64,000 bases of DNA from Ferrovibrio sp041906005. GTDB lineage: Bacteria; Pseudomonadota; Alphaproteobacteria; Ferrovibrionales; Ferrovibrionaceae. The notes beneath the pieces were generated by a model. The model was not told the DNA's origin. It saw nothing but the letters and a program-made list of their open reading frames with translations, and did no database searches. The stretch lies in the NCBI RefSeq assembly GCF_041906005.1, contig NZ_JAYRJY010000001.1, positions 806,001-870,000 on the forward strand, given 5' to 3'. This document shows positions 23,238-33,814 of this stretch, piece by piece (the stretch's first letter is position 1; every line of letters starts with the position of its first letter). The position numbers were made by a program, and so were the translations under genes.

Positions 23238-24440
23238 TCAGGAAAGTTCGGCGCAGAATTCCTGGATGCGCGCGCAGGCATCCTTCAGCGCTTCGGTTGA
23301 CGTAGCGTAAGAGATGCGGAAATGCGGGCTGAGGCCGAAAGCCTCGCCAAACACCACGGCAACACCCTTTTCCTCCAGCAGCGCGTTGCAGAAGTCCTGG
23401 TCGTTGACGATCTTCACGCCACCCTTCGAGGTCTTGCCGATGGTGCCGGCACAGCTCGGATACACATAGAAGGCGCCTTCCGGCTTCGGGCAATGGATGC
23501 CCTTGGCCTGGTTCAGCATCGACACGACCAGATCGCGACGCTGCTTGAACACGGCATTGTTCTTCGGAATGAAATCCTGCGGACCGTTCAGCGCCTCGAC
23601 GGCGGCAGCCTGGCTGATGGACGACGGATTCGAGGTCGACTGCGACTGCAGGCCGCCCATCGCCTTGATCAGCTGCACCGGGCCGCCGGCATAGCCGATG
23701 CGCCAGCCGGTCATGCAATAGGCCTTCGACACGCCGTTCATGGTCAGCGTGCGCTCATACAGCGCGGGCTCCACCTGGGCCGGCGTGGTGAACACGAAGT
23801 TGTCGTAGGTCAGGTGTTCGTACATGTCGTCGGTCAGGATCCAGACATGCGGATGGCGCAGCAGCACATCGGTCAGCGCCTTCAGCTCGTCGCGGGTATA
23901 GGCCGCGCCGGACGGATTCGACGGCGAGTTGAGGATCACCCACTTGGTCTTGGGGGTGATCGCCTTTTCCAGCGCGTCGGCACGCAGCTTGAAGCCGTCC
24001 TCGGCCTTGCCGGTGACAAAAACCGGGGTGCCGCCGGCGAAATTCACGATGTCGGGATAGCTGACCCAATACGGCGCCGGGATGATCACCTCATCGCCCG
24101 GATTCACCGTCGCCAGCAGGGCGTTGAACAGCACCTGCTTGCCGCCGGTGCCCACGCTGATCTGCTCCGGCTTGTAGGTCAGGCCATTCTCGCGCTTGAA
24201 CTTGTCGACAATCGCCTGCTTCAGCGCCGGCGTGCCGTCCACGTCGGTATAACGGGTCTCACCGCGATCGATGGCGGCCTTGGCGGCCTCGCGAATATTG
24301 GCCGGAGTCTCGAAATCGGGCTCCCCCGCGCCCAGGCCGATCACGTCGCGGCCGGCGGCTTTCAGGGCGCGGGCCTTCTGGGTGGCAGCGATGGTGGCAG
24401 AGGGCTTGATGCGACCGAGAGCATCGGACAGGAACGGCAT
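23238..24440 (-). CDS. Aspartate aminotransferase (class I PLP enzyme, Ib type)
   Basis: The 400-residue protein shows fold-type I aminotransferase features: 'VIGLGAGEPDFETP', 'SVGTGGKQVLFNALLA', the substrate and PLP segment 'ILNSPSNPSGAAYTRDEL', the PLP lysine in 'GVSKAYCMTGWRIGY' and the carboxylate-binding Arg in 'HFRISYATS'. This is the subgroup Ib aspartate aminotransferase common in alphaproteobacteria, some of which also act on prephenate. It converts aspartate and 2-oxoglutarate to oxaloacetate and glutamate. It stands at the head of the leftward block and is divergent from the NMT1-type binding protein. Confidence 0.9.
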   Translation of the reverse strand: MPFLSDALGRIKPSATIAATQKARALKAAGRDVIGLGAGEPDFETPANIREAAKAAIDRGETRYTDVDGTPALKQAIVDKFKRENGLTYKPEQISVGTGGKQVLFNALLATVNPGDEVIIPAPYWVSYPDIVNFAGGTPVFVTGKAEDGFKLRADALEKAITPKTKWVILNSPSNPSGAAYTRDELKALTDVLLRHPHVWILTDDMYEHLTYDNFVFTTPAQVEPALYERTLTMNGVSKAYCMTGWRIGYAGGPVQLIKAMGGLQSQSTSNPSSISQAAAVEALNGPQDFIPKNNAVFKQRRDLVVSMLNQAKGIHCPKPEGAFYVYPSCAGTIGKTSKGGVKIVNDQDFCNALLEEKGVAVVFGEAFGLSPHFRISYATSTEALKDACARIQEFCAELS

Positions 24441-24802
24441 GGGATCTGCGACTCCTAGCGCGGACGGGAATTAAAAAAGCGGGCGAACCATACGTCTGCC
24501 GTCAGGGCAGCGCAACCGGGCATCCACGGCATTTCCGCCCGCTTCTGCCGGAAAAGCAGGCAGCCCGGCCGATCCGTGGGCAGCCCTGGCAGAGCACGGC
24601 CGATCATGGCCGGATTCCGCCCTGCGGTGCGCCGGCCGGCCGATCCGGGGAAATTGGTCCCGGAATTGCATACAGTTTGCCCCGGACCTGTGTTCGATTC
24701 GCCCTTGGCGGCCGTGCAAGCCCCGGCATAGACTTGCCGGCCTGCGCCGAGCCGACCGAGCAAACAATCGGCCAGGATGACGCTTACGGGGAGACCTCTG
24801 AC
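24441..24802. other. Divergent spacer with three CGGCCGATC repeats
   Basis: No convincing gene is seen in these 362 bases between two divergent genes. CGGCCGATC occurs three times in the same orientation at 24566-24574, 24597-24605 and 24637-24645, with 31- and 40-base periods. A regulator binding on one face of the helix would explain this, although GC-rich chance repeats are possible. No clear -35/-10 pair was found for either gene. Confidence 0.4.
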
Positions 24803-25831
<1,029 letters not shown>

Positions 25832-25857
25832 TCGACGGCTGAAAACCTGCTATCAGG

Positions 25858-25886
25858 AAGGCGGCGGGGCAACCCGCCGCCTTTTC
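25858..25886 (+). terminator. Intrinsic terminator after the NMT1-type gene
   Basis: An 11-bp stem (25858-25868 with 25873-25883) carries a GCAA tetraloop and ends in TTTTCTGTTT. It lies 26 bases after the stop. Confidence 0.85.
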
Positions 25887-25938
25887 TGTTTCCCCAGCTG
25901 CCCTGTTCCCCAGTCCGCCGTCGCGCCAACACAGAACA

Positions 25939-27177
25939 ATGACCGTTCCGCAAACCAGCCGTATCTCCCCGGCACAGATCCAGGCCGGGTCCGGTGCCAT
26001 TCCGGCCCGCACCGATTGGCTGGCCGTGGCCGCCGTACTGGCGGCCGGCGTGATCATTTCGATGCAGATCGGCAAGCTGCCGCCGCTGCTCAACGCCCTG
26101 CGCGCCGAATTCGGGCTCGATCTGGTGTCAGGCGGACTGCTGGCCTCTTCAGTCAGCCTGCTGGGTGGCATGGTCGGCATCGCCGCCGGCTTCGTGTCCG
26201 ATCGCATCGGCGGACGCCGCAGCCTGGCACTGGGGCTTGCCATCGGCGCCATCGGCAGTATGGCCGGCGCTTTCAGCACGTCGGTTGTTCCGCTGCTCGC
26301 CGCGCGCCTGCTGGAAGGTCTGGGCTTCGTGATCACCGTCGTTTCCGGGCCCAGCCTGATCACCATGGCGAGCCGCCCCAACCACCGCCACCTGGCGCTC
26401 GGATTCTGGAGCAGCTACATGCCGCTGGGCGTCACCTTCGGCATGCTGGGAGCCCTGCTGGTCGGCAGCCTGTTCGACTGGCGCGGCCTGTGGCTTGTCA
26501 TGGCCGGACTGCTGCTGATGGCCGCCATCGTGCTGTATCGCCTGACCGACGGCATCGCCCAGCCGCGCGCGCGCCGTTTCAGCGCGGCGGCTCTGCGGCG
26601 CCCGGGCCCCTGGCTGCTCGCCGGATGTTTCGCCTGCTATACGACGCAATGGTTTTCCATCGTCACCTGGATGCCGACCTACCTGCACCAGGCCGGCCCC
26701 CTGAACGACACCGCCATTGCCCTGGGCACTGGCGCGGTGGTGCTGGTCAACGCTGTTGGCACCACGGCGGCAGCCGGCTTGATGCATCGCGGCCTGCCGC
26801 GCTGGCTGCTGATCGCCACGGCCGGCATGGTGATGGCGGTGTTCGGCCTGCTCAGCTTCGCCCCCGATATGCCGGTGGCAGGCAAGATCGCCTGCGCCAT
26901 GGCGGCCAGCGGCTTCGGCGGCATGCTGCCGTCTGCCGTGCTTGCCAGCGTGCCGGCTGAAGCGCGCGACCCGGGCGAGATCGCCACGGTCAACGGCGTG
27001 GTGATCCAGCTGCTCAATATCGGCTCTTTCGCCGGGCCGCCGGCGCTGGCCGCCCTGGTCACCTGGTTCGGCGGCTGGGAAAATGGCCGCTGGCTGTTGC
27101 TGGCCGCCGGCCTCCTCAGCATGACGCTGGCCCTGGGCTTGCGCGCGGTGGAACGGCGCCGGAGGCATGCGGCATGA
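25939..27177 (+). CDS. MFS transporter, CynX/NimT-like
   Basis: The 412-residue protein has twelve predicted membrane helices and MFS loop 2-3 motif 'GFVSDRIGGRRSLALG', plus 'EGLGFVITVVSGPSLI'. The overall pattern resembles the cyanate/nitroimidazole (CynX/NimT) group. Export or import of a small anion is possible, but no substrate can be assigned. It overlaps the following EamA-type transporter gene by 4 bases, so both are on one transcript. Confidence 0.85.
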   Translation: MTVPQTSRISPAQIQAGSGAIPARTDWLAVAAVLAAGVIISMQIGKLPPLLNALRAEFGLDLVSGGLLASSVSLLGGMVGIAAGFVSDRIGGRRSLALGLAIGAIGSMAGAFSTSVVPLLAARLLEGLGFVITVVSGPSLITMASRPNHRHLALGFWSSYMPLGVTFGMLGALLVGSLFDWRGLWLVMAGLLLMAAIVLYRLTDGIAQPRARRFSAAALRRPGPWLLAGCFACYTTQWFSIVTWMPTYLHQAGPLNDTAIALGTGAVVLVNAVGTTAAAGLMHRGLPRWLLIATAGMVMAVFGLLSFAPDMPVAGKIACAMAASGFGGMLPSAVLASVPAEARDPGEIATVNGVVIQLLNIGSFAGPPALAALVTWFGGWENGRWLLLAAGLLSMTLALGLRAVERRRRHAA

Positions 27178-28076
27178 AATTCGGCAAGAACGGCTTTGAC
27201 AGGGGCGACGCCTATCTGCTGCTTACCGTCATCATCTGGGGCAACACCTTCCCCACGGCGAAATATGTCCTGGGTGTGATGCCGCCCAATGTTTATGCCT
27301 CGCTGCGCTACCTGCTTGCGGCCGTTACCCTGATGGTGGTGCTGGCCTGGCGCGAGGGGCTGCGGCTGCCGCGCAGGCAGGACCTGCTGCCCCTGATCGG
27401 TTTCGGCCTGCTCGGCATCACGCTGATGCAGTTGCTGTGGACCAATGCCCTGTCGCTGACGGCTGCCTCGAAAGGCGCGATCCTGGTGGCGGTATCGCCG
27501 ATCTGGGCCATGCTGATCTCCACCTTGCGCGGCCAGCGTCCCTCCGTCTTTGCCTGGGCCGGCATCCTGATCTCGTTCGGCGGCGTATTCCTCGTCATCA
27601 ACAACAGCATTACCGCCATCACGGTGGGCGGCGGCTCGCTGCTGGGCGATCTGCTGTTCCTGAGCGTGGCTTTCTTCTGGGCCTGCTATTCGGTTTTTGC
27701 ACCGCCCTACCTGGCGCGACTGGGGGCATTGTATGTCTCGGCCTGGTCGATGCTGTTCGGCGCGCTCGCGCTCAGCCCGGCCATGCTGTTCGGCATTACG
27801 GAGATTGACTGGACCGCCATGACCGCCCTGCACTGGGCCGGCTTCCTGTTCACCGCAATCTTCGCCGGCGCATTGGGTTATCTGTTCTGGTACGAGGGCA
27901 TCGCGCGCCTGGGTGTGGCGCGTTCGGTGATCTATTCCTACCTGATCCCGGTTTTCGCCTTGCTGTCGGCTGTCAGCTTCCTGGGTGAGCATGTCTCGGC
28001 CATCCAGTTGGCCGGTGCCGCCGTGGTGATCGGCGGCCTTGTGCTGACCCGCATCAGCAGCGGCAGGAAATCCTGA
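27174..28076 (+). CDS. EamA/DMT family transporter
   Basis: The 300-residue protein has ten predicted membrane helices in two EamA repeats ('LLLTVIIWGNTFPTAKYVLGVMPPN' in pieces; 'DLLFLSVAFFWACYSVFAPPYL'). The drug/metabolite transporter superfamily exports amino acids, nucleobases or drugs. It is translationally coupled to the MFS gene and its stop abuts the stop of the convergent methyltransferase gene without a spacer. Confidence 0.88.
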   Translation: MKFGKNGFDRGDAYLLLTVIIWGNTFPTAKYVLGVMPPNVYASLRYLLAAVTLMVVLAWREGLRLPRRQDLLPLIGFGLLGITLMQLLWTNALSLTAASKGAILVAVSPIWAMLISTLRGQRPSVFAWAGILISFGGVFLVINNSITAITVGGGSLLGDLLFLSVAFFWACYSVFAPPYLARLGALYVSAWSMLFGALALSPAMLFGITEIDWTAMTALHWAGFLFTAIFAGALGYLFWYEGIARLGVARSVIYSYLIPVFALLSAVSFLGEHVSAIQLAGAAVVIGGLVLTRISSGRKS

Positions 28077-29645
28077 TCAGCTCTCGACGATCAGGCACAA
28101 AGCCGGCGCGCCGTCTGGCAGATTGACCGGCTCGACGGCGATCACCACCAGCCCCTCAGCCTTGGCCATCTCGCGCAGTTCATCCTCGCCATGCATGCGG
28201 GTGACGGCAATGAACACGCCAGCCAGGGCCAGGGCGATTTTCACGGCCGAGAACACCGCCGGCAGGTCGCGCTCGCGGTCCAGAAGGTCCGATGCCAGCA
28301 TGAGATCGTAATGATCCGGCCGCGCTTCCAGGAAGGGGATGATCGCGTCGGTATCGCAATCGTCATAAACACCCGCCTCGAATGCGCGACGACTGAGTTC
28401 GGGGTCATCGGAGACCATATCCAGATGCTGCGCCAGGCGGCGCAGCTCAGCGGTATGCCGGCCCATGCCGCCACCGATATCCACAGCCCAGCCCACGGCG
28501 AAATCGCTGCCGATCATGCGTTCGGCAGCCTGCAACAGAATGGCAGCCGCCGGGGCATCAAGCCCGCCCAGCAATTCGTCGGTGGATAGCGCGACAAGCG
28601 GATCGACCGGCGCCGGCGGCAGCAGTCGCAGGGCGAAGGCATAACCGCGCACCGGTCGACCCTCTTCCTGCCGCAGATCCACATCTTCCAGCGCGACCAC
28701 ATCGAAACCGGCTTCGGCAGCCCGCTTGCGCAGATAGGTTTCGCCATGCTGGTAACGGCCGGTCTTCGACGCCGTGTAGCGGGCCTCGGCCCCCTTCTCC
28801 ACCGTGGCGATGAACAAGCCACCGGGCTGCAGGCAATCATGCACAGCGATCAACAGCGAACGCAAATCGCCGAAATAGGACAGCACATCGGCGGCAAGTA
28901 CGAGATCGTAGGCTGCCGGACGCTTGAGCAATGCGGCAACGATCTCGCCAACGATCAGCTCATCATACACGCCGCGCTGGTGCGCCTTGTCGACCATCCG
29001 CGGCGACAGATCGATGCCATCCAGGCGACGCACAAGCTTCTGCACCTCGGGACCCAGCAGGCCAGTGCCGCAACCCAGGTCGATGGCCCGCGTTGCCAGC
29101 CGCCCCTCCAGCAATCTGGCGGCAATGCTGGCCACCTGCTGCGGCGCCTTGTAGTCGAGCCAGCCGACCAGCTTCTCGTCGAAACTATCGGCAAAGGCGT
29201 CGAACAGGCCGGCGATGTAATCGGCATTCGCCTTCTCCGGCGCCTCGCCGGCCAGCACGGCCGCCATATGGCGCGCCTCGGCATGATCGGGACGCAGGCT
29301 GAGCAGGCGACGATAGGTCAGCAGGGCATCGGCGCGGCGATCGAGCCGGGTCTGCAACCGCGCCACCTGATGCAGCAGGTTTTCCGAATCAGGGTTTGCG
29401 TTCAGGGCCTGCTGCAACCGGGCCAGATTGTTGGCCAGGGATTCCGTCAGGCGCAGTTGCGCCAGGGCGGAATGGACACGGTCGATCTGTTCGGGCTGCG
29501 GCGCCGTCACCGGCAGAGCGGTTTTCACACCCCCCAGGCCCAGCAGCATGTCGGAAACCGAAACCGGGCGGACGGCAGGCGCAGCCGGCCTGCGCGGACC
29601 AGCCCCGCCGCCTTTTTTCTGCGCGCGCCGTTCCCGCCGGTTCAT
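28077..29645 (-). CDS. TPR-like protein with two tandem methyltransferase domains
   Basis: The 522-residue protein begins with a basic stretch (MNRRERRAQKKGGG) seen in bacterial TPR proteins and a helical TPR-like region (about 50-130). A class I methyltransferase domain follows (about 140-345) with motif I 'AIDLGCGTGLLG' (187-198) and 'DGIDLSPRMVDKA'. A second copy (about 370-520) aligns to it: 'VDIGGGMGRH' (388-397), 'AGVYDDCDTDAIIPFLEARPDHYDLMLASDLL' in parts against 'RGVYDELIVGEIVAALLKRPAAYDLVLAADVL'. The second copy has lost the acidic residue after motif I and is probably non-catalytic. The methyl acceptor is unknown. Confidence 0.8.
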   Translation of the reverse strand: MNRRERRAQKKGGGAGPRRPAAPAVRPVSVSDMLLGLGGVKTALPVTAPQPEQIDRVHSALAQLRLTESLANNLARLQQALNANPDSENLLHQVARLQTRLDRRADALLTYRRLLSLRPDHAEARHMAAVLAGEAPEKANADYIAGLFDAFADSFDEKLVGWLDYKAPQQVASIAARLLEGRLATRAIDLGCGTGLLGPEVQKLVRRLDGIDLSPRMVDKAHQRGVYDELIVGEIVAALLKRPAAYDLVLAADVLSYFGDLRSLLIAVHDCLQPGGLFIATVEKGAEARYTASKTGRYQHGETYLRKRAAEAGFDVVALEDVDLRQEEGRPVRGYAFALRLLPPAPVDPLVALSTDELLGGLDAPAAAILLQAAERMIGSDFAVGWAVDIGGGMGRHTAELRRLAQHLDMVSDDPELSRRAFEAGVYDDCDTDAIIPFLEARPDHYDLMLASDLLDRERDLPAVFSAVKIALALAGVFIAVTRMHGEDELREMAKAEGLVVIAVEPVNLPDGAPALCLIVES

Positions 29646-29655
29646 GACGCCATGA

Positions 29656-31338
<1,683 letters not shown>

Positions 31339-31440
31339 GTCACGCTCCGGCGGTGAAAGTCCGCGAAAAAATCCGGCCGAGTTGTATAGAAACGAGGGCT
31401 TCCGCGCAATGCGGGGCGCCATTCCGGGCCTGCGGGGAAA

Positions 31441-31464
31441 GCCGGAAACAGCGGGCTTTCCGGC
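31441..31464 (-). terminator. Terminator-like hairpin after the deacetylase-like gene
   Basis: Perfect 8-bp arms GCCGGAAA (31441-31448) and TTTCCGGC (31457-31464) lie 13 bases beyond the leftward stop at 31477. The T tract on the minus strand is short (TTTCCCC). Confidence 0.4.
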
Positions 31465-31476
31465 GCTTTTCTGGCC

Positions 31477-32406
31477 TCAGGCCACCATCAGGGCCCGGAC
31501 ATGGGCGGCGGACGCGCTGGCCAGGGCATTCAGGTCATACCCACCCTCCAGGGCAGAGACGACCCGACCGGAAGCAGTTTTCGCCGCCACTTTCAGCAGT
31601 TGCTCGGTGATCCAGTAATAATCCTGGTCCAGCAACTGCATCTGGGCCAGCGGATCGCTCATATGGGCGTCGAACCCGGCCGAAATCAGCACGAGTTCAG
31701 GTGCAAATCCTTCCAGTTTGGGCAATAGCACCTTTTCCACGGCGTTGCGGAAATCCGCCGAACCGGCGAAGGCACGCAACGGTACATTCACGATATTCCC
31801 GGCTACGCCTTTCTCATGCGCCGCGCCGGTGCCGGGATAAAGCGGATATTGATGGGTGGAGGCGTAAAACAGGTCCGCGTCGGCGGCAAAGGCAGCCTGC
31901 GTGCCGTTGCCGTGATGCACGTCGAAATCGATCACCGCAACGCGTCGCAGCCCCCATTGCGCCCGGGCATGCTGGGCGCCGATGGCAATGTTATTGAACA
32001 GGCAGAACCCCATCGCCTGGTCGGGTTCGGCGTGATGGCCGGGCGGCCGCACGGCGCAAAAGGCATTGCGCAGGTCTCCCTGCATGACGGCATCCACCGC
32101 CGCACAGACCGCACCCGCCGCCCGCAGGGCCGCCTCGCCCGACCCGGGAGACACCACGGTGTCGCCGTCGACATAACGCAGGCCATTGGTGGGGATCGAC
32201 CGCAGCACCCGATCGACGAAATCGCCCGGGTGAACGCGGGCAATCTGCTCGGCCGTGGCCCGGGGGGCCTCGCGGCGGTCCAGATACAGGAATTCCTCAG
32301 CCTCCAGCCGGGCCAGCACGGCCCGCAGCCTTTCCGGGCATTCCGGATGCCCCTCTCCCGTATCGTGGGCAAAGCAGGCGGAATGGGAAAACAGCCCGGT
32401 TACCAT
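31477..32406 (-). CDS. Histone deacetylase-like amidohydrolase
   Basis: The 309-residue protein has the HDAC/acetylpolyamine amidohydrolase core: 'HPECPERL', 'VRPPGHHAEPDQAMGFCLFNN' in parts (active-site His pair), 'VAVIDFDVHHGNGTQ' (Asp/His zinc ligands), 'SAGFDAH' (Asp ligand) and 'ALEGGYDL'. Bacterial members remove acetyl or acyl groups from polyamines, sugars or proteins. ATG 32406 is used because AGGA lies 7 bases before it. A much longer open frame upstream is antisense to RND pump 2 and not real. Confidence 0.88.
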   Translation of the reverse strand: MVTGLFSHSACFAHDTGEGHPECPERLRAVLARLEAEEFLYLDRREAPRATAEQIARVHPGDFVDRVLRSIPTNGLRYVDGDTVVSPGSGEAALRAAGAVCAAVDAVMQGDLRNAFCAVRPPGHHAEPDQAMGFCLFNNIAIGAQHARAQWGLRRVAVIDFDVHHGNGTQAAFAADADLFYASTHQYPLYPGTGAAHEKGVAGNIVNVPLRAFAGSADFRNAVEKVLLPKLEGFAPELVLISAGFDAHMSDPLAQMQLLDQDYYWITEQLLKVAAKTASGRVVSALEGGYDLNALASASAAHVRALMVA

Positions 32407-32679
32407 TCGAGCATCCTGACCATTCTTTGGGCCTCCTCCCGGCCTGCCTGATATTACAAATTTGACAGGACCTTGCTCCATCAGGCGTATACAATAGATC
32501 ATGTTACTGACGATCCCGGCAATGCCCTCGCCATAAAGTGCCATCCGGCCGGACCATCGGCGAACCGCATGTCGCCGGTGGCACCATGGTTTGGGGTGCA
32601 TGCGCGGAATCGTGGGGGGAGTCAGCCGACCGGCAAAGCCGTTGGGCGAGGGATACTGCAATAAGGGTGGCGTGACGAC
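32407..32679. promoter_or_regulatory. Divergent spacer before RND pump 2
   Basis: This AT-richer 273-base spacer separates the deacetylase-like gene (leftward) from pump 2. It holds TTGACA (32462-32467) and TATACAAT (32488-32495), but their 20-base spacing is too long for a standard sigma-70 promoter, so they may belong to different promoters. No operator-like palindrome is evident. Confidence 0.3.
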
Positions 32680-33789
32680 ATGAAGCTTTGGGGTCAGGTG
32701 CTTGTGGTGGGTACGGTTGCGATTGCAGCCGCTCTGGCATTCATATACCGCGACAGTCTGCCGCTGATTGGCAAGTCGGAAACCGTAACCGCCAGCCGGC
32801 AGGCTGGCCCGCCGCCGCTGCCGGTCGATATCGTGCCGATCAAACGCATGGATATCACCCGCACGATCGAAGCGGTTGGCACCGCGCAGGCCAACGAAGC
32901 CGTGACCATCACCGCCAAGTCCAGCGGCCTGGTGGAGCGCATCAACTTCCAGGAAGGCCAGCAGGTGAAAACCGGCAGCATCCTGGTTGAACTGGATGCC
33001 GCGGAAAGCTCGGCCAACATCTCGGCCCTGCGCGCGGCGCGCGATGCCGCCAGGCTGGCCTACGACCGCGCCAAGCAGCTGATCGAGACCAAGGCCGTCG
33101 CCCAGGCCCGCGTCGACGAACTGAGCAAAGCCTACGAAGCCGCCGATGGCCGCCTGCGCGCCGAACAGGCGAAATTCTCCGACAGCGTGATCCGCGCGCC
33201 GTTCGCGGGCAAACTCGGCCTGCGCAAGGTCAGCCTCGGCGCCCTGGTGCGACCCGGCGATGTGATCACCACGCTGGACGACACCACCGTCATCAAGCTG
33301 GAATTCGAAATCCCGGAAACCGTGCTGAGCGGCGTGGCCGTGGGCAACACCGTGACCGCGATGGCCGGCGCCCTGCCGAACCGCGTATTCGAGGGCACGG
33401 TTTCCACCATCGACAGCCGCATCGATCCTGCCACCCGCGCCGTGCGCGTGCGCGCGACGATCGCCAATCCCGAAGATGTGATCAAACCCGGCATGTTCAT
33501 GACCGTGGCGCTGAGCATCGGCCGGGTGCCGGATGCCATCATGGTGCCCGAAGAGGCCCTGCTGGCCCAGGGCGGCGAGCAATTCGTATTCGTGATCCGC
33601 GACGGCAAGGCGACCCGCACCCGCGTCACGGTCGGTCAGCGCCTGCCCGGTCTGGCGCAGATCACCAACGGCCTGCATGGCGACGATCAGGTGGCCATCA
33701 CCGGCCTGCAGCAGCTGCGCGACGGCGCCCGCGTCCGGCCCGCCACGCCGCCGATGTCGGGCAATCCCACGCCGAAGCCGGCATCCTGA
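32680..33789 (+). CDS. RND efflux periplasmic adaptor (pump 2)
   Basis: The 369-residue membrane-fusion protein has an N-terminal membrane anchor or uncleaved signal (LVVGTVAIAAALAFIYRDSL). It has the lipoyl motif 'VTITAKSSGLVERINFQEGQQVKTGSILVELD' in pieces, a short hairpin (about 110-165), and 'IRAPFAGKLGLRKVSLGALVRPGD' in parts. No lipobox Cys is present, unlike the adaptor of pump 1. It links the permease encoded 25 bases downstream to an outer-membrane factor that is not in the window. Confidence 0.9.
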   Translation: MKLWGQVLVVGTVAIAAALAFIYRDSLPLIGKSETVTASRQAGPPPLPVDIVPIKRMDITRTIEAVGTAQANEAVTITAKSSGLVERINFQEGQQVKTGSILVELDAAESSANISALRAARDAARLAYDRAKQLIETKAVAQARVDELSKAYEAADGRLRAEQAKFSDSVIRAPFAGKLGLRKVSLGALVRPGDVITTLDDTTVIKLEFEIPETVLSGVAVGNTVTAMAGALPNRVFEGTVSTIDSRIDPATRAVRVRATIANPEDVIKPGMFMTVALSIGRVPDAIMVPEEALLAQGGEQFVFVIRDGKATRTRVTVGQRLPGLAQITNGLHGDDQVAITGLQQLRDGARVRPATPPMSGNPTPKPAS

Positions 33790-33814
33790 AGCCGCCGCAT
33801 ACGGAGCGCACGCC

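Noticed and set aside
32462..32495. Sigma-70 promoter for RND pump 2
   Set aside because: TTGACA and TATACA are 20 bases apart, outside the usual 16-18 range, so only a loose spacer note was kept.
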